The notes under the pieces were generated by a model that worked only from the letters and a program-made list of their open reading frames with translations, was not told the DNA's origin and made no database searches. Shown here piece after piece: positions 23,714 through 33,700 of a stretch of 64,000 bases of DNA. Position numbers and translations under genes: made by a program. Within the stretch, counting starts at the first letter, position 1. Every line of letters starts with the position of its first letter. The stretch comes from Clytia hemisphaerica (taxonomy: Eukaryota; Cnidaria; Hydrozoa; Leptothecata; Clytiidae), in the NCBI GenBank assembly GCA_902728285.1, contig CACVBU010000572.1:668892-732891 (forward strand), written 5' to 3'.

Positions 23714-24388
23714 CTATTTTTCAGTATCATTTGGCAATTTATACCATGCTGGGCATGCATAATCATCATAGGCAACGCTTTTACTAAATAATGTGAAGCC
23801 GCAATAATTTTTATGGTACTCCATACGTCTTTGCCAATATTTGTTAGGCATCATACCTTCCAAAATGGCCATTTCATTATGGGCAACCTCGTACGCAGAT
23901 TTCTTGTGTAAGATTGAAGCCAATCCTCGTCCTCTCCATTTGGGATCAATAATTGTGCTCTCGATGCATAAAAAACGGTCTATGTCCATCCTCTGTGTTA
24001 GTTTATCCATCAATTTAGTGTAATCATCGAAAAATTCGTTCCGTTGTTCAAGATATCCCCATAGTTTTGATTGTCTATCAATGTCACAGGAAGCTAACCA
24101 CTGTTTGAATTCGGTCAATTCTCGTTTGCATTTTTCTACATCTATGTAGTAATTGGTTTGGCATGCTCTTACTGTTTCGTTCTCGTCCAATACCACCAAA
24201 GATAAACCATCTAAGTTAGAATTGTATGCTCCTTTTGGGTCAAGAATATACTCAATTGAAGCATGATCCTTTTGCTGTTCTGCGGTAAGACCCATTCGTT
24301 TCAGATATACAGGTATCATGTATTTGTCTAAAAGGTTTTGAACTTCTTTCCCATGTTTGCTAATCTGATATCTCACAATGTTGTACAT
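23714..24388 (-). CDS. GNAT-like N-acetyltransferase, group C, intact, no PTS1
   Basis: Intronless, 224 residues. Starts MYNIVRYQISKHGKEVQ, aligning with the YNIEKHSGEVQ start of the other paralogues. Central VVLDENETVRACQTNYY; motif A region IESTIIDPKWRGRGLASIL keeps both glycines of the GxG loop (first position Lys instead of Gln/Arg). C-terminal AYDDYACPAWY matches the SYDGYxCPxFF signature of group B. It ends DTEK, with no peroxisomal tail. The diverged pseudogene at 38765-39643 is its closest relative in the window. Predicted acetyl-CoA-dependent transferase of unknown substrate; location probably cytosolic unlike the SKL-bearing paralogues. Confidence 0.8.
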   Translation of the reverse strand: MYNIVRYQISKHGKEVQNLLDKYMIPVYLKRMGLTAEQQKDHASIEYILDPKGAYNSNLDGLSLVVLDENETVRACQTNYYIDVEKCKRELTEFKQWLASCDIDRQSKLWGYLEQRNEFFDDYTKLMDKLTQRMDIDRFLCIESTIIDPKWRGRGLASILHKKSAYEVAHNEMAILEGMMPNKYWQRRMEYHKNYCGFTLFSKSVAYDDYACPAWYKLPNDTEK

Positions 24389-24435
24389 TTTCGAATCATT
24401 TGTATACTGATACGACCAATAATTTCACAAAATGA

Positions 24436-24445
24436 TATATTATAT
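24436..24445 (-). promoter_or_regulatory. Possible TATA box of the 23.7-kb GNAT gene
   Basis: Minus-strand TATAATATAT about 50-55 bp upstream of the ATG. AT-rich context weakens the call. Confidence 0.3.
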
Positions 24446-24449
24446 TTCA

Positions 24450-25855
24450 AACTCCAAAACCACACACATTCCGTTCAGTATTTTTAACTTTATTTATGTA
24501 GCTTTTTTTCCTATTTGTAATGTCAACAATAAAACGTATCATATTTTAATAAGAAACTCTTGAGAAACACTGTACAAAGCTTAAGCTGATAAACAATCTT
24601 TTGCAATACATTGATTTTAATCTCCAAAGGTCTAGAAGAGAATCATAATCTCGCTCAGCGTTGAAAAAGCCTTAAGTTTTCAGATTTGTGGAGCAGAAAT
24701 GCATTGTAAGGGTAAACTTTTTGATTTCAGCAACGAAAATTCTAATTTTTTTCTCTAAAAGAAAAGGGTTGAAATTTTAATAAAAATGCACTGTGAGGGT
24801 ATGAATTTCACCGATTTTTTGCTGTGCTGTAAGTTTGCGATTCTAAAAGGCAATTTTTTCGCTGTGCATGTCGTAAGTTGATAAACCCTCTGCCCCCAAC
24901 CTCCCTGGGCTCGAAATCTTAATGCATAGGATGCTTTAGAATAATCTTAAAATTATAACCGCAAGTGGTAGTAATATTTCACCCCCCCTCCCCCCGCCTT
25001 AGATCATGTTCAGACGTTACCGTACCGTTTCGCTCCGATATCATTCTCTTTACGGATCGAGTGTGTTCATATTGGGATTTGAAGCGGGTGAGAAGGGGAT
25101 TTTATTTTCACTTTACATCTAGGGGATCTATCTGATTTAAAGTGGAAGTGAGGCTGAAACTTTTTTGTGTTGAAAGTACACTGTTTATAGTTTTCTTCAA
25201 ACTGAAAATTAAGAATAATGACAAAACTAAGTGACGAAATATTGAACCAAAAACAATAAGAAAATTGACTGGAAATCTTGAGGAAATTGATCAAAATGAC
25301 CTTAAAAGTATAGTGAAAATCGCAAAAGAAATAGCGTGAAAATATACCAAAATGAAACCTAGTAATTTAAACTTAAAGAAATCGATCTAAAAAATATCAA
25401 AAATAATCTAACTCCAGACGCCTGAGCCAAATAGGCTGATGAACAGAAAAACACAGAGAGGTAAAAGGCAGAAAACAACATACCAGGTAGCCAGTATGTG
25501 AAAACTAAGCACAAAAGTTAAAAGGTGAATAAAATTTGATTCCAAAACTGGCTAAGTCTGAAACTCCATATTTTGATGCAACCTCACACAATGCTTCTCA
25601 TAGCTTGATTGATGATTCATGATAATCGAGAGAAAAATATGCATACTTGAACAAAAATTGAAATACTAGATAATTGCCTAATGTGTGAATAAACTAATTA
25701 TATGACAAAAATGATACAAAAGAACTTAAAATGACTGCGTAGAATTAATTGTCAAGAGACTGAACAGAAAAGTGACGTAAGACCAAAGCAAAGGACTGAA
25801 CAAAAAGACACAAAAGACGCTGAATGAATTAAATTTTTCACCATTTTTTAATATA
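24450..25855. other. Intergenic, repeat fragments only
   Basis: 24690-24860 carries GCACTGTGAGGGT-type repeat units; 24980-25000 a poly-C run. The rest is AT-rich with no supported exon. Confidence 0.4.
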
Positions 25856-26417
25856 CAGTATATGGCCCCCAAAACGAAGACGGCCCCCAAAACGGAGGTT
25901 TTCATTAAAATGAAGATTCTGACTTGTAGATTTATCAGAATTAAACGATTTTTGTTTATTTTGAAAGAATGATGGTTATACTTAAAAATGAGCATGTTTT
26001 TGCTGGTTTGAGACGGATTCAAAATAACATATTTGCGTCTAAAGGAAATATTTTAACACCAAAATTAGATAAAAATTGCATATAACTCACTCTAGCTCCT
26101 TGGATATTGAAAATAAGTTATGATAACGGGGTATAGGAAACTTTCTACACCTAATGCCGTTCAGAAAATGCAAATACATCTGTGACTTTAGAGAAATCGC
26201 TAAAATTTCAAACCTCCGTTTTGGGGGCCATTAGAAAAAAGCTACCTATCTTTAAGCGATTGAAAAATATTGTTGAAATTGAAAATTTTGAAAAAGAACT
26301 TCCAGGAAATAAAGTAGAGATGTTAAAGGGGACGTCTGCTTTGGTAGATCATTTCAGTCATAATTCTATGCCAGATAGCTAAATTAGTAAAAAAAAGTTT
26401 GCAGAAAAAACGAACTC

Positions 26418-26988
26418 AAAATTTGAAAATTTTCCTAGGCCGAAGGCCGTAATGGGAAATTTGAATTTTATGAGCTTAAAATCAGACGAATTCATTATGC
26501 CGAGCGGACGCAGTCTAGAGTGAGTGGAACGAAGGCTAAGAAAAAGCATCGTAGATGCGTCCTATAAGTGATGCAAATGGAGTATAATAAGTAAATGTCA
26601 ATTTTGTAAACGCCACCTGTGACGTAGATTGTTTTCTTTTTTCGAAATATAAACATGAAGTAAACTATGATATGAACATCAGTAAAATCCTAAGTAAATA
26701 AATGTAAATAAAATGTTATTTTCCTCTTCTTCCTCTACCTCTGTAGTAACCTCGTCTTGGTGGTCCGTTCAGGTTGCCTAAACGAGAAAGTATTTTTGAG
26801 TTTTGTCGCATTGAACTTGTTTAACACTGTAAAGTAGGGAGGTGGGATGGGAATGAATTCGTCTGATTTTAAGCTCATAAAATTCAAATTTCCCATTACG
26901 GCCTTCGGCCTAGGAAAATTTTCAAATTTTATATCGCTTAAAATCAGACGAATTCATTATGCCGAGCGGACGCAGTCTAGAGTGAGTG
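26418..26988. repeat. DIRS terminal and internal complementary repeats
   Basis: 26418-26499 is the reverse complement of about 26851-26930 (contains TTTCCTAGGCCGAAGGCC). 26474-26525 is a direct copy of 26936-26988 (GAATTCATTATGCCGAGCGG), which is inverted again at 36940-36990. DIRS elements use such an internal complementary region to circularise. Confidence 0.7.
26716..26777 (-). CDS. Possible terminal exon encoding an RG-rich tail inside the DIRS repeat region
   Basis: A minus-strand acceptor (TCGTTTAG) precedes an open stretch reading GNLNGPPRRGYYRGRGRRGK then TAA. RGG-like tails bind RNA. It may be a spliced end of a DIRS transcript or a captured host exon. The upstream partner is unknown. 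Confidence 0.3.
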
Positions 26989-26993
26989 TTCAC

Positions 26994-29900
26994 TTAGGCT
27001 TGCGGAACGCCGGCTAAGTCCTTGTTTAAAGCTTCATTGTCCTTTAGGAGCAAGTTTTGGTACTTTTCTGCTGTACTAAAGTTCTTGTTGTAGAATTTCT
27101 GCCATACTGACGTGTTAGACCAATTACCCATTTTTAGAATGTCTGTTATGTTTGCTCCCTTTTGGTGTGCTTTGGAGGTTGAGGCTGATCTCTTAGAATG
27201 GGCTTGGAAAATGGCAGTGTCTATGCCTGCCATCTTTAGCATTTCTTTGACCCATCTGGCTGTCGTGTCTTTCCCAATGGGCTTGTGTGGTTCAACATAA
27301 CTTAAGAACAACTTCGATGTTTTATGTCTGTCTCTGAATCTTTTTGTGAGTTCGATATAACTTGTTAAAGTATTGTAAGGGCATAGTTTAATATTCCCTT
27401 CAAATTTCCTGAACTCAATGGGTTCTGCTTTCTTCCCTTGTTTGAAGTGTTTTGGAGGTTTGTTTAAGTGGAAAATAATAGTGGAGTCCGACCTTCCCAT
27501 TAGCTTTATGTCCAAGTTTGTTAGCTCGGAGCCCCTGTTAGGTGCTAGTATTCCTAAAAGTGTTATTGTTTTTAGTGTGAGGTCTTTCAATTGTAGTGAC
27601 TCATTATCTGACCACTCCCTTATGTAATTGAGCACAGTGTCGATATCCCATATTTCAGTGTATTTGGGGAGCTGGGGTCTTTGTCTTGAGACTCCTTTTA
27701 ATAGAGAGGTGACCATGGGGTGTTGTCCTGCAGGCAAGCCCTCAACTAGTTGGTGATAGAACGAGATGGCTGACCTATGTACATTTATGGTGCTATACTC
27801 TTTCCCTTCTTCAAATAGGGTACCTAAGTAATTGGCCACTTTCTCTATAGGGGCTGAAATGGGATCAGTTTCCTCCCTATCACACCAGCTGCTGAAGCTT
27901 TTCCAGGCTGACAGGTAATGTTTTCTAGTTCCCTCTGCCTTGGACTGTTGGATAAGGGAAGAAGCTGCTTGTGATAGTTTGCCTGAAAGCTTTTGTTTCC
28001 CGAGATTTCCCATACCGCTAGGTGGAGGGTTTGGTTCAGTATTAGAGGGTGGGTCTCCCCTGATGGATGTGTTAGAGTGTCTTCCCTCATTACTATCTTT
28101 CTTGGGTTTGATATTAGCATTCCCAATAAGACTGGGTACCAAGTTTGAGTCGTCCAAATTGGGGCCACTAGGATCACTGTTGCTTTGGATCTCCTTACTT
28201 TTTCCAGACACCTCCCTATTAGAGAGAATGGGGGAAAAGCATACACTAGGTTTTGGTCCCAGGGTTGGTTCAGTGCATCTACTGCTAGACAGTGTGGGTC
28301 TGGTTTCCAACTGTAGTAAGTCTGTAGTTGGTGAGAGGTTCTTGAGGCAAAAAGATCGATTTCTGGGGGTCCCCACACATTCATTATGTGTTTGAACGTT
28401 TGCCTTGCTAGTTTCCAGTCCCCCCAGTCTTTTGCATTCCTGGACTCGAAGTCGGCCTCCTTGTTTAGGGTCGATGGAATATATTCTGCAGTGAGGCTGA
28501 TGTTCTTTTGGTTCAAAAATGACCAGATCTCTTTTGACAGGCTTATTAGGGTAGAGTTTTTCGGCCGACCCATTTTCACAATATGTGCCAGGGCTACTTG
28601 GTTGTCTATCAGTAGATGTACTGACCTTAGGTGATTCCCCTTTATAAAGGTTTTCAGTGCTATCAGGGCTGCTTTCATTTCTAGGATATTTATGTGTTCC
28701 CTTTTCTCTGACTCTGTCCATAGCCCTCCTGTGGAGCTTTGACCACAATGAGCTCCCCATCCCCCCATTTTTCCCTTTGCCGCATCTGAGCTTATAATTA
28801 AATCTGGGGGACGAATGTTTATGTCCTTGCCGTTTCCTGAGGAGAAGTTTCCTATCCACCACTTTAATTCTTCCTTTGCAGTGTTGTCTAGTTTCATCAT
28901 TGAGCCGTAGTGTTGTTTGTTTTTCGCTAGCTGTTTGTTCATGCATTTCTGCAAGAGTCTTATCTGAAGAGGAGCTAGAGTAAAGGCTGGAGCTATTGCC
29001 ATTAGATTCCCTATTAGGCTTGCAAGTTTCCTTATAGGGAAGCTCTTCAGATTTAGCATTTGGACACAAAATTTTTTCAATTTTAGCATTTTCTCCTGAG
29101 GGAATATCATGCTGGAGCTGTCTATCAGTACCCCCAGGTATTCCATTTGTTGACATGGTGTTAGTACAGACTTCTCTATGTTGATTGTGAATCCTAGGTT
29201 CTCCAATAAGAAGATCGCTGTGTCTCTGGAGAAGATGGCCTCCTCCTTTGACCTTGCTACAATCAGGATGTCGTCTATGTAGATTATCAGTTTTATCTGT
29301 AATCTTCTCAATAGAGAAATGGGCACCTTGAGAAGTTTCGTGAATATTTTGGGAGCTGGCCCTAGTCCAAACATTAGGCATTGAAACTCGTATAGGTTTC
29401 CCTCCCAGCTGAATCTCACATACTTCATCGACTGTGGGTGTATTGGGACAGAAAAATATGCATCTTTCAGATCCACTTTGACCATGAAGTCCCCCTTCTG
29501 AAGAATGTTCTTTACATCCCTTAGGGTCTCCATCTTGAATTTTTGGTATGGGATATGAGAGTTGAGTTCCCTCAAGTTTATCACAGGTCTGAATTTCCCT
29601 GGTTCTTTTTTCTCTTTCAAAAACAGAGTGGACAGGACCTGGCCTTGCTTGTAAAGAACTCTCTTTACAGCCCCTTTTTCCAGTAAAGTTCTTATCTCTG
29701 CCCGTATTAGAGCTTTCATGTTTGAGTCGAAATTTATTTGCCTTGGTGGTGTCTTTTGAATTGGTTTTCCCATTACTGGGATTGACAAGCCTGAGATGGT
29801 CTCCAGGATGCATGGGTCTTGGGTTATTTTGGCCCAATTCTTTTGAAATAATTTTGTTTTGCCAGCAATCAATGTTGACTGGGGTACTATTATCTCTTCT

Positions 29901-30558
29901 AGGAGATTTTCTATCCCTGGGTGTATTTTCCCAGGGTAGTGTGTTTGAAACTCTAATTGAGCATTTGCTTGACTGGAAAGGGGGGCTGTCAAGTTTGGTA
30001 GATTTTCTCTTACCTCTCCATTTCTTGTTGGATGGATGTCTGTTGTTTGAGCCATGTCCTTCAGCAGGGGGGTGTTGACGCTCTTCTCCACGGCTCGTCT
30101 GGGAAGAGCCCCATGAAAAGGGTTTCCTCTTTTGGTCCTGCAGTCGTCTGGAAAATATGTATTGTTTAAGATAAGTGTAGCCTGCTGCTTTGGATTGTTT
30201 TGTTAGAGTTTTCCACATTTTCTCTCCAAATAGTTTACCATCACTGTTTTCTAGGTCATCAACTAATGTTTCTCGTAACCAGCTGCTTACTTCACTTTCT
30301 TTGATACCTAGGGCAGTCAACGCATTCTTACGTCTGAAGAAGTTGGTAGCATTTATTGCTTGGCCAACCAATAAGATAGCTTGTTGGAATCGTTTAGCTA
30401 TTTCTTCGAGGTCGATTTTTTCGCAGTCATCGCCAGTGCGTGTTTCTTCAATATTCTGCCAGATTGAGGCAAGTGGAGCAAGAATGTCTCGTATCTTGGA
30501 TGATATCCGAGAAATAGATTTGTCTACGGCTAGGGTTTTGGTTCCCATGTAGCCTTTC
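26994..30558 (-). CDS. DIRS ORF: gag C-terminal part and tyrosine recombinase in one open frame
   Basis: The open frame enters from the BEL insertion point and runs about 1,187 codons. The first ~160 residues are gag-like (helical, ending in a basic and polar stretch). The middle ~700 codons overlap the RT/RNase H ORF in another frame and look like non-coding shadow. The last ~310 residues are a tyrosine recombinase: N-terminal SAM-like segment (EGTRKHYLSAWKSFSSWC), catalytic Arg in APNRGSEL (~1013), HSKRSASTSKA with the H-x-x-R pair (~1125), and the nucleophile Tyr in WQKFYNK (~1159). Family role: integrates the circular DNA copy. How the recombinase is translated (internal start, splicing or frameshift) is not visible. 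It stops inside the terminal repeat. Confidence 0.8.
27845..30091 (-). CDS. DIRS ORF: reverse transcriptase and RNase H
   Basis: 748 codons, open. RT core from about residue 150: FRPVINLRELN, VDLKDAYFSVPIHP, FGLGPAPKIFTK and the catalytic YIDD at about 273. RNase H from about 430: SSDAAKGKMGGWGAH, EMKAAL, LIDNQVAL (acidic catalytic residues). The C-terminal segment EIDLFASRTSHQLQTYYSW is a typical DIRS RT/RH tail. It copies element RNA into DNA in the family's replication cycle. It overlaps the recombinase-bearing frame over its whole length in a different phase. Confidence 0.85.
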   Translation of the reverse strand: MEKSVNTPLLKDMAQTTDIHPTRNGEVRENLPNLTAPLSSQANAQLEFQTHYPGKIHPGIENLLEEIIVPQSTLIAGKTKLFQKNWAKITQDPCILETISGLSIPVMGKPIQKTPPRQINFDSNMKALIRAEIRTLLEKGAVKRVLYKQGQVLSTLFLKEKKEPGKFRPVINLRELNSHIPYQKFKMETLRDVKNILQKGDFMVKVDLKDAYFSVPIHPQSMKYVRFSWEGNLYEFQCLMFGLGPAPKIFTKLLKVPISLLRRLQIKLIIYIDDILIVARSKEEAIFSRDTAIFLLENLGFTINIEKSVLTPCQQMEYLGVLIDSSSMIFPQEKMLKLKKFCVQMLNLKSFPIRKLASLIGNLMAIAPAFTLAPLQIRLLQKCMNKQLAKNKQHYGSMMKLDNTAKEELKWWIGNFSSGNGKDINIRPPDLIISSDAAKGKMGGWGAHCGQSSTGGLWTESEKREHINILEMKAALIALKTFIKGNHLRSVHLLIDNQVALAHIVKMGRPKNSTLISLSKEIWSFLNQKNISLTAEYIPSTLNKEADFESRNAKDWGDWKLARQTFKHIMNVWGPPEIDLFASRTSHQLQTYYSWKPDPHCLAVDALNQPWDQNLVYAFPPFSLIGRCLEKVRRSKATVILVAPIWTTQTWYPVLLGMLISNPRKIVMREDTLTHPSGETHPLILNQTLHLAVWEISGNKSFQANYHKQLLPLSNSPRQRELENITCQPGKASAAGVIGRKLIPFQPL

Positions 30559-30716
30559 TGTGATTCCAAGCAAATAAAGAGGACTGTATTTTTCTATTAA
30601 ATTTCACAAGATGTTTCTTATATAACTTCAAATTTCAACTAAATAAAAACGCTAACTTCACAACAAAAAACATGCTTTATATACTAATTGTCACGTGACT
30701 TCATCAATTATTCACA
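30559..30716 (-). repeat. 3' LTR of the BEL/Pao element
   Basis: 158 bp, identical by eye to 36212-36369. The polyprotein stop codon lies just inside it at 30704. Confidence 0.9.
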
Positions 30717-33700
30717 CTCCCCCGGCCAGTGGTACGGCGTTTCGTAACCGTTTCTTTCTTGAAAGTTTCTACGGGATAAAGTTTATTCACGGGGCGAGTA
30801 ATCAAAGTTCTAGTCTTTCCAACAAATATCTTAGCACCACGAGTACCAATCAGTTCTCTTACGCGACCGAGTCGCCATTTGTGTCGTGGTTGTTTGTCGT
30901 CGTAAATTAAAACTACGTCATTAACGCGAATTAACTGTCCTCTAGGTCGATTTTGTATGGTGTATTGACGTAAGGTGTTCAAATATTCCTTTCGCCAACG
31001 ATTCCAGAAATGATCAATCACAGTTTGAAGATACTTGTGACGTTTCGACAGTTCAATTTCGTCATTCAAATTTACTACGTTTTCGTTTGTATTTCGTAGA
31101 CTCAACTTTCGACCAAATAATAAATGATTAGGCGTCAATGGTTCCTCTAAATCATCATCGTCAAGTTCATTCAAAGGACGCGAATTTACAATGTTTTCAG
31201 TTTCTGCAAGGACAGTTTGAAATTCAGTAAAACTAAGGCAGGCGTTGCCAATAGTTTTCTTTAGACAACGTTTAACAGTTTGTACAAGTCTTTCAAACAT
31301 TCCTCCATGCCACGGAGCCTCGGCAATGTTGAAACTCCAATCAATATTACGTGAAGTGGCGAAGGATTGCACTTCTTGAGCAATGAACATAGTCCCGTTA
31401 TCACTCAAGACTTTCTGAGGGCATCCTCGTCTAGCAATAAAACGAATAAGGCTAGAAACGAATGCTGTAGCTGTTGCATCTTGGACAAGATCAAGCACCA
31501 CACCTCTAGTAGTAGCGCAGGTGTATAGTGCAGTGTAGGATTTGTAGAGTTCATCTTCTAATTCGTCTTCAATGTAAACGTTCTTACAAAGGATAGGACC
31601 GAAATAATCAACACCAGTACCACTGAAGGGTACATCGTCTCTCAAACGAAGTTTTGGAAGGTCAGCTTCTTCTGGATAACGATAATGTCTAGGGTTGAAC
31701 TTTTTACAAGGGCACGGATATTTTGCGAGAACGCCTCTTACGAAGCTACGACCGCGCGTAATCCAAAAACGATTTCTAATTTCAGCAAGTGTTTGTCGAG
31801 CACCGAGGTGTTGTACTAGTCTATGACAATCAATTGTAATCAATTCAGCGAGTTTGTGTTCTCTGTTTATAACAATAGGAGATCTGGTTTCGTATGGAAT
31901 ATCTGCGTTTTTAATACGGTCATTTGTACGTAATAGACCTTTTGTATCGAGGGTAACGTTCAAGCATTTTTCTAACTGTTGTCGGTCTTCTTGATCAATT
32001 ATTGTCTGGTTTTCTTTGATCCATCGAAACTCCGCCTCTCGTATCTCGTCAACATTCAGTTTTGACGTCATAACTCTTTCTTCTTTAGGTACTCGAATAT
32101 TTCTCAAAAATCTCAAAACATAAGCTGTTATTCTGTACAGCTTTTGTAAACACGAGAACTTCTCAATAACAATAACTTTTCCAATTGAATGGTGTACCTC
32201 ATTAATATTAATGAGAACAGATTTCTTCTCCTCTCTCTCAAACTCAATCAGGGAATCCTCTCCCAGGGAAGGAAGATTCTTTTCGTGTAAAGTTTTCTCA
32301 ATGTTCTCCAACAGGAAAGATGGCCCTTGCCACCACAAATCGTCGTGAACGGAATTCTCTTTGCGTGTCGTCAAATCAGCAGGATTGTCGTCCGTACTGC
32401 AGTAATTCCACAAAGATGGCGAAACAAATTTACGAATTTTGTTAACTCGATTTTCAACAAAAGTTTTAAACTCTTTGTGAATAGCTTTGATCCAACTAAG
32501 TGTGATCATTGAATCACTCCAACAAAAATAGCCATCAATAAACATTTCTCTCGATAACGACGAATAAACATTTTCAATTAAAGTTGATAAAATAAAATTT
32601 CCAAGTAACTCTTTTCGTGGAATCGTAAACTCTTGCTTTTTCAATGGAACGACACGCGATTTCGACGTAACAAAATTAATAATAACATTCTCACATTTGG
32701 TAACTCCTTTAATATATACACAACAGCCATAAGCTAAATCAGCAGCATCGGAGAAACCGTGTAAATAAATTTTCTCAATCGGGTCATTAATCGAGCAACC
32801 AGTAAAATAATATCTATTCACAACAATAGCTGGAACATTCATAAAACTTTGAACAACTTTCAACCACTTTGTACAAATTTCGTTTGGGAGTGTTTCATCC
32901 CAGCCAACATTCAATAAACAAATTTCACGAAAAAGCAATTTCAAGCCAATAGTCAATGGCTGAACGAAACCAATTGGATCGTAGATTCCAGCAATAATTT
33001 TCAAAATTTCTCTCTTTGTTGGCATTTCTTCTTTGACGTTCTCGAATAGTCCTTTGACGGACAAAATCAATTTGTCGTCAAGCTCATTCCAGACAATACC
33101 AAGAACTTTACTATTTTGTAAATCTTCGTTTTTGTATTCTACTTTTTCTTTCTTATTTATTTCATTTTTCTTATTTATTTCTTTTTCTTCTTTCTCATTT
33201 ATTATTTCTCTTAGTTCTTGACTGTTCGTGCGCCACTTTCTCAGAGGAAAGCTCGCTTCCATAAATCTCAATTTGAATTTCTTGTACAAATCGAGACCAT
33301 TTTCAACACTACTAGTTCCGGTGTTTAAATCATCAACGTAGAAATGATCACGGACCTTTCTACTGAACTCAGGATCAAGTTGCTCATATTTCTTGGCAAC
33401 TTTTCTCACACACCCATTTAGCAAAAATTGCGAACTTGTAACACCCCAGATAATACGAGTAAAACGAAATGTTTGAATTTCTGGAAATTTAGCATAAGGA
33501 TTTTTGTACCATAAAAATCTCATAAAATCACGATGTGCAGGATCAATTTCAATCTGGGTGTATGCTTTTTCAATATCAGCACACATAGCAATGGGATGTG
33601 AACGAAAATTTAATAACGAGTCAAATAACAAAGGGTTTAAGCACGGACCCTTGTACAAAACATCATTAAGACTGACGCCGTCACGATACTTAGCACTTGC

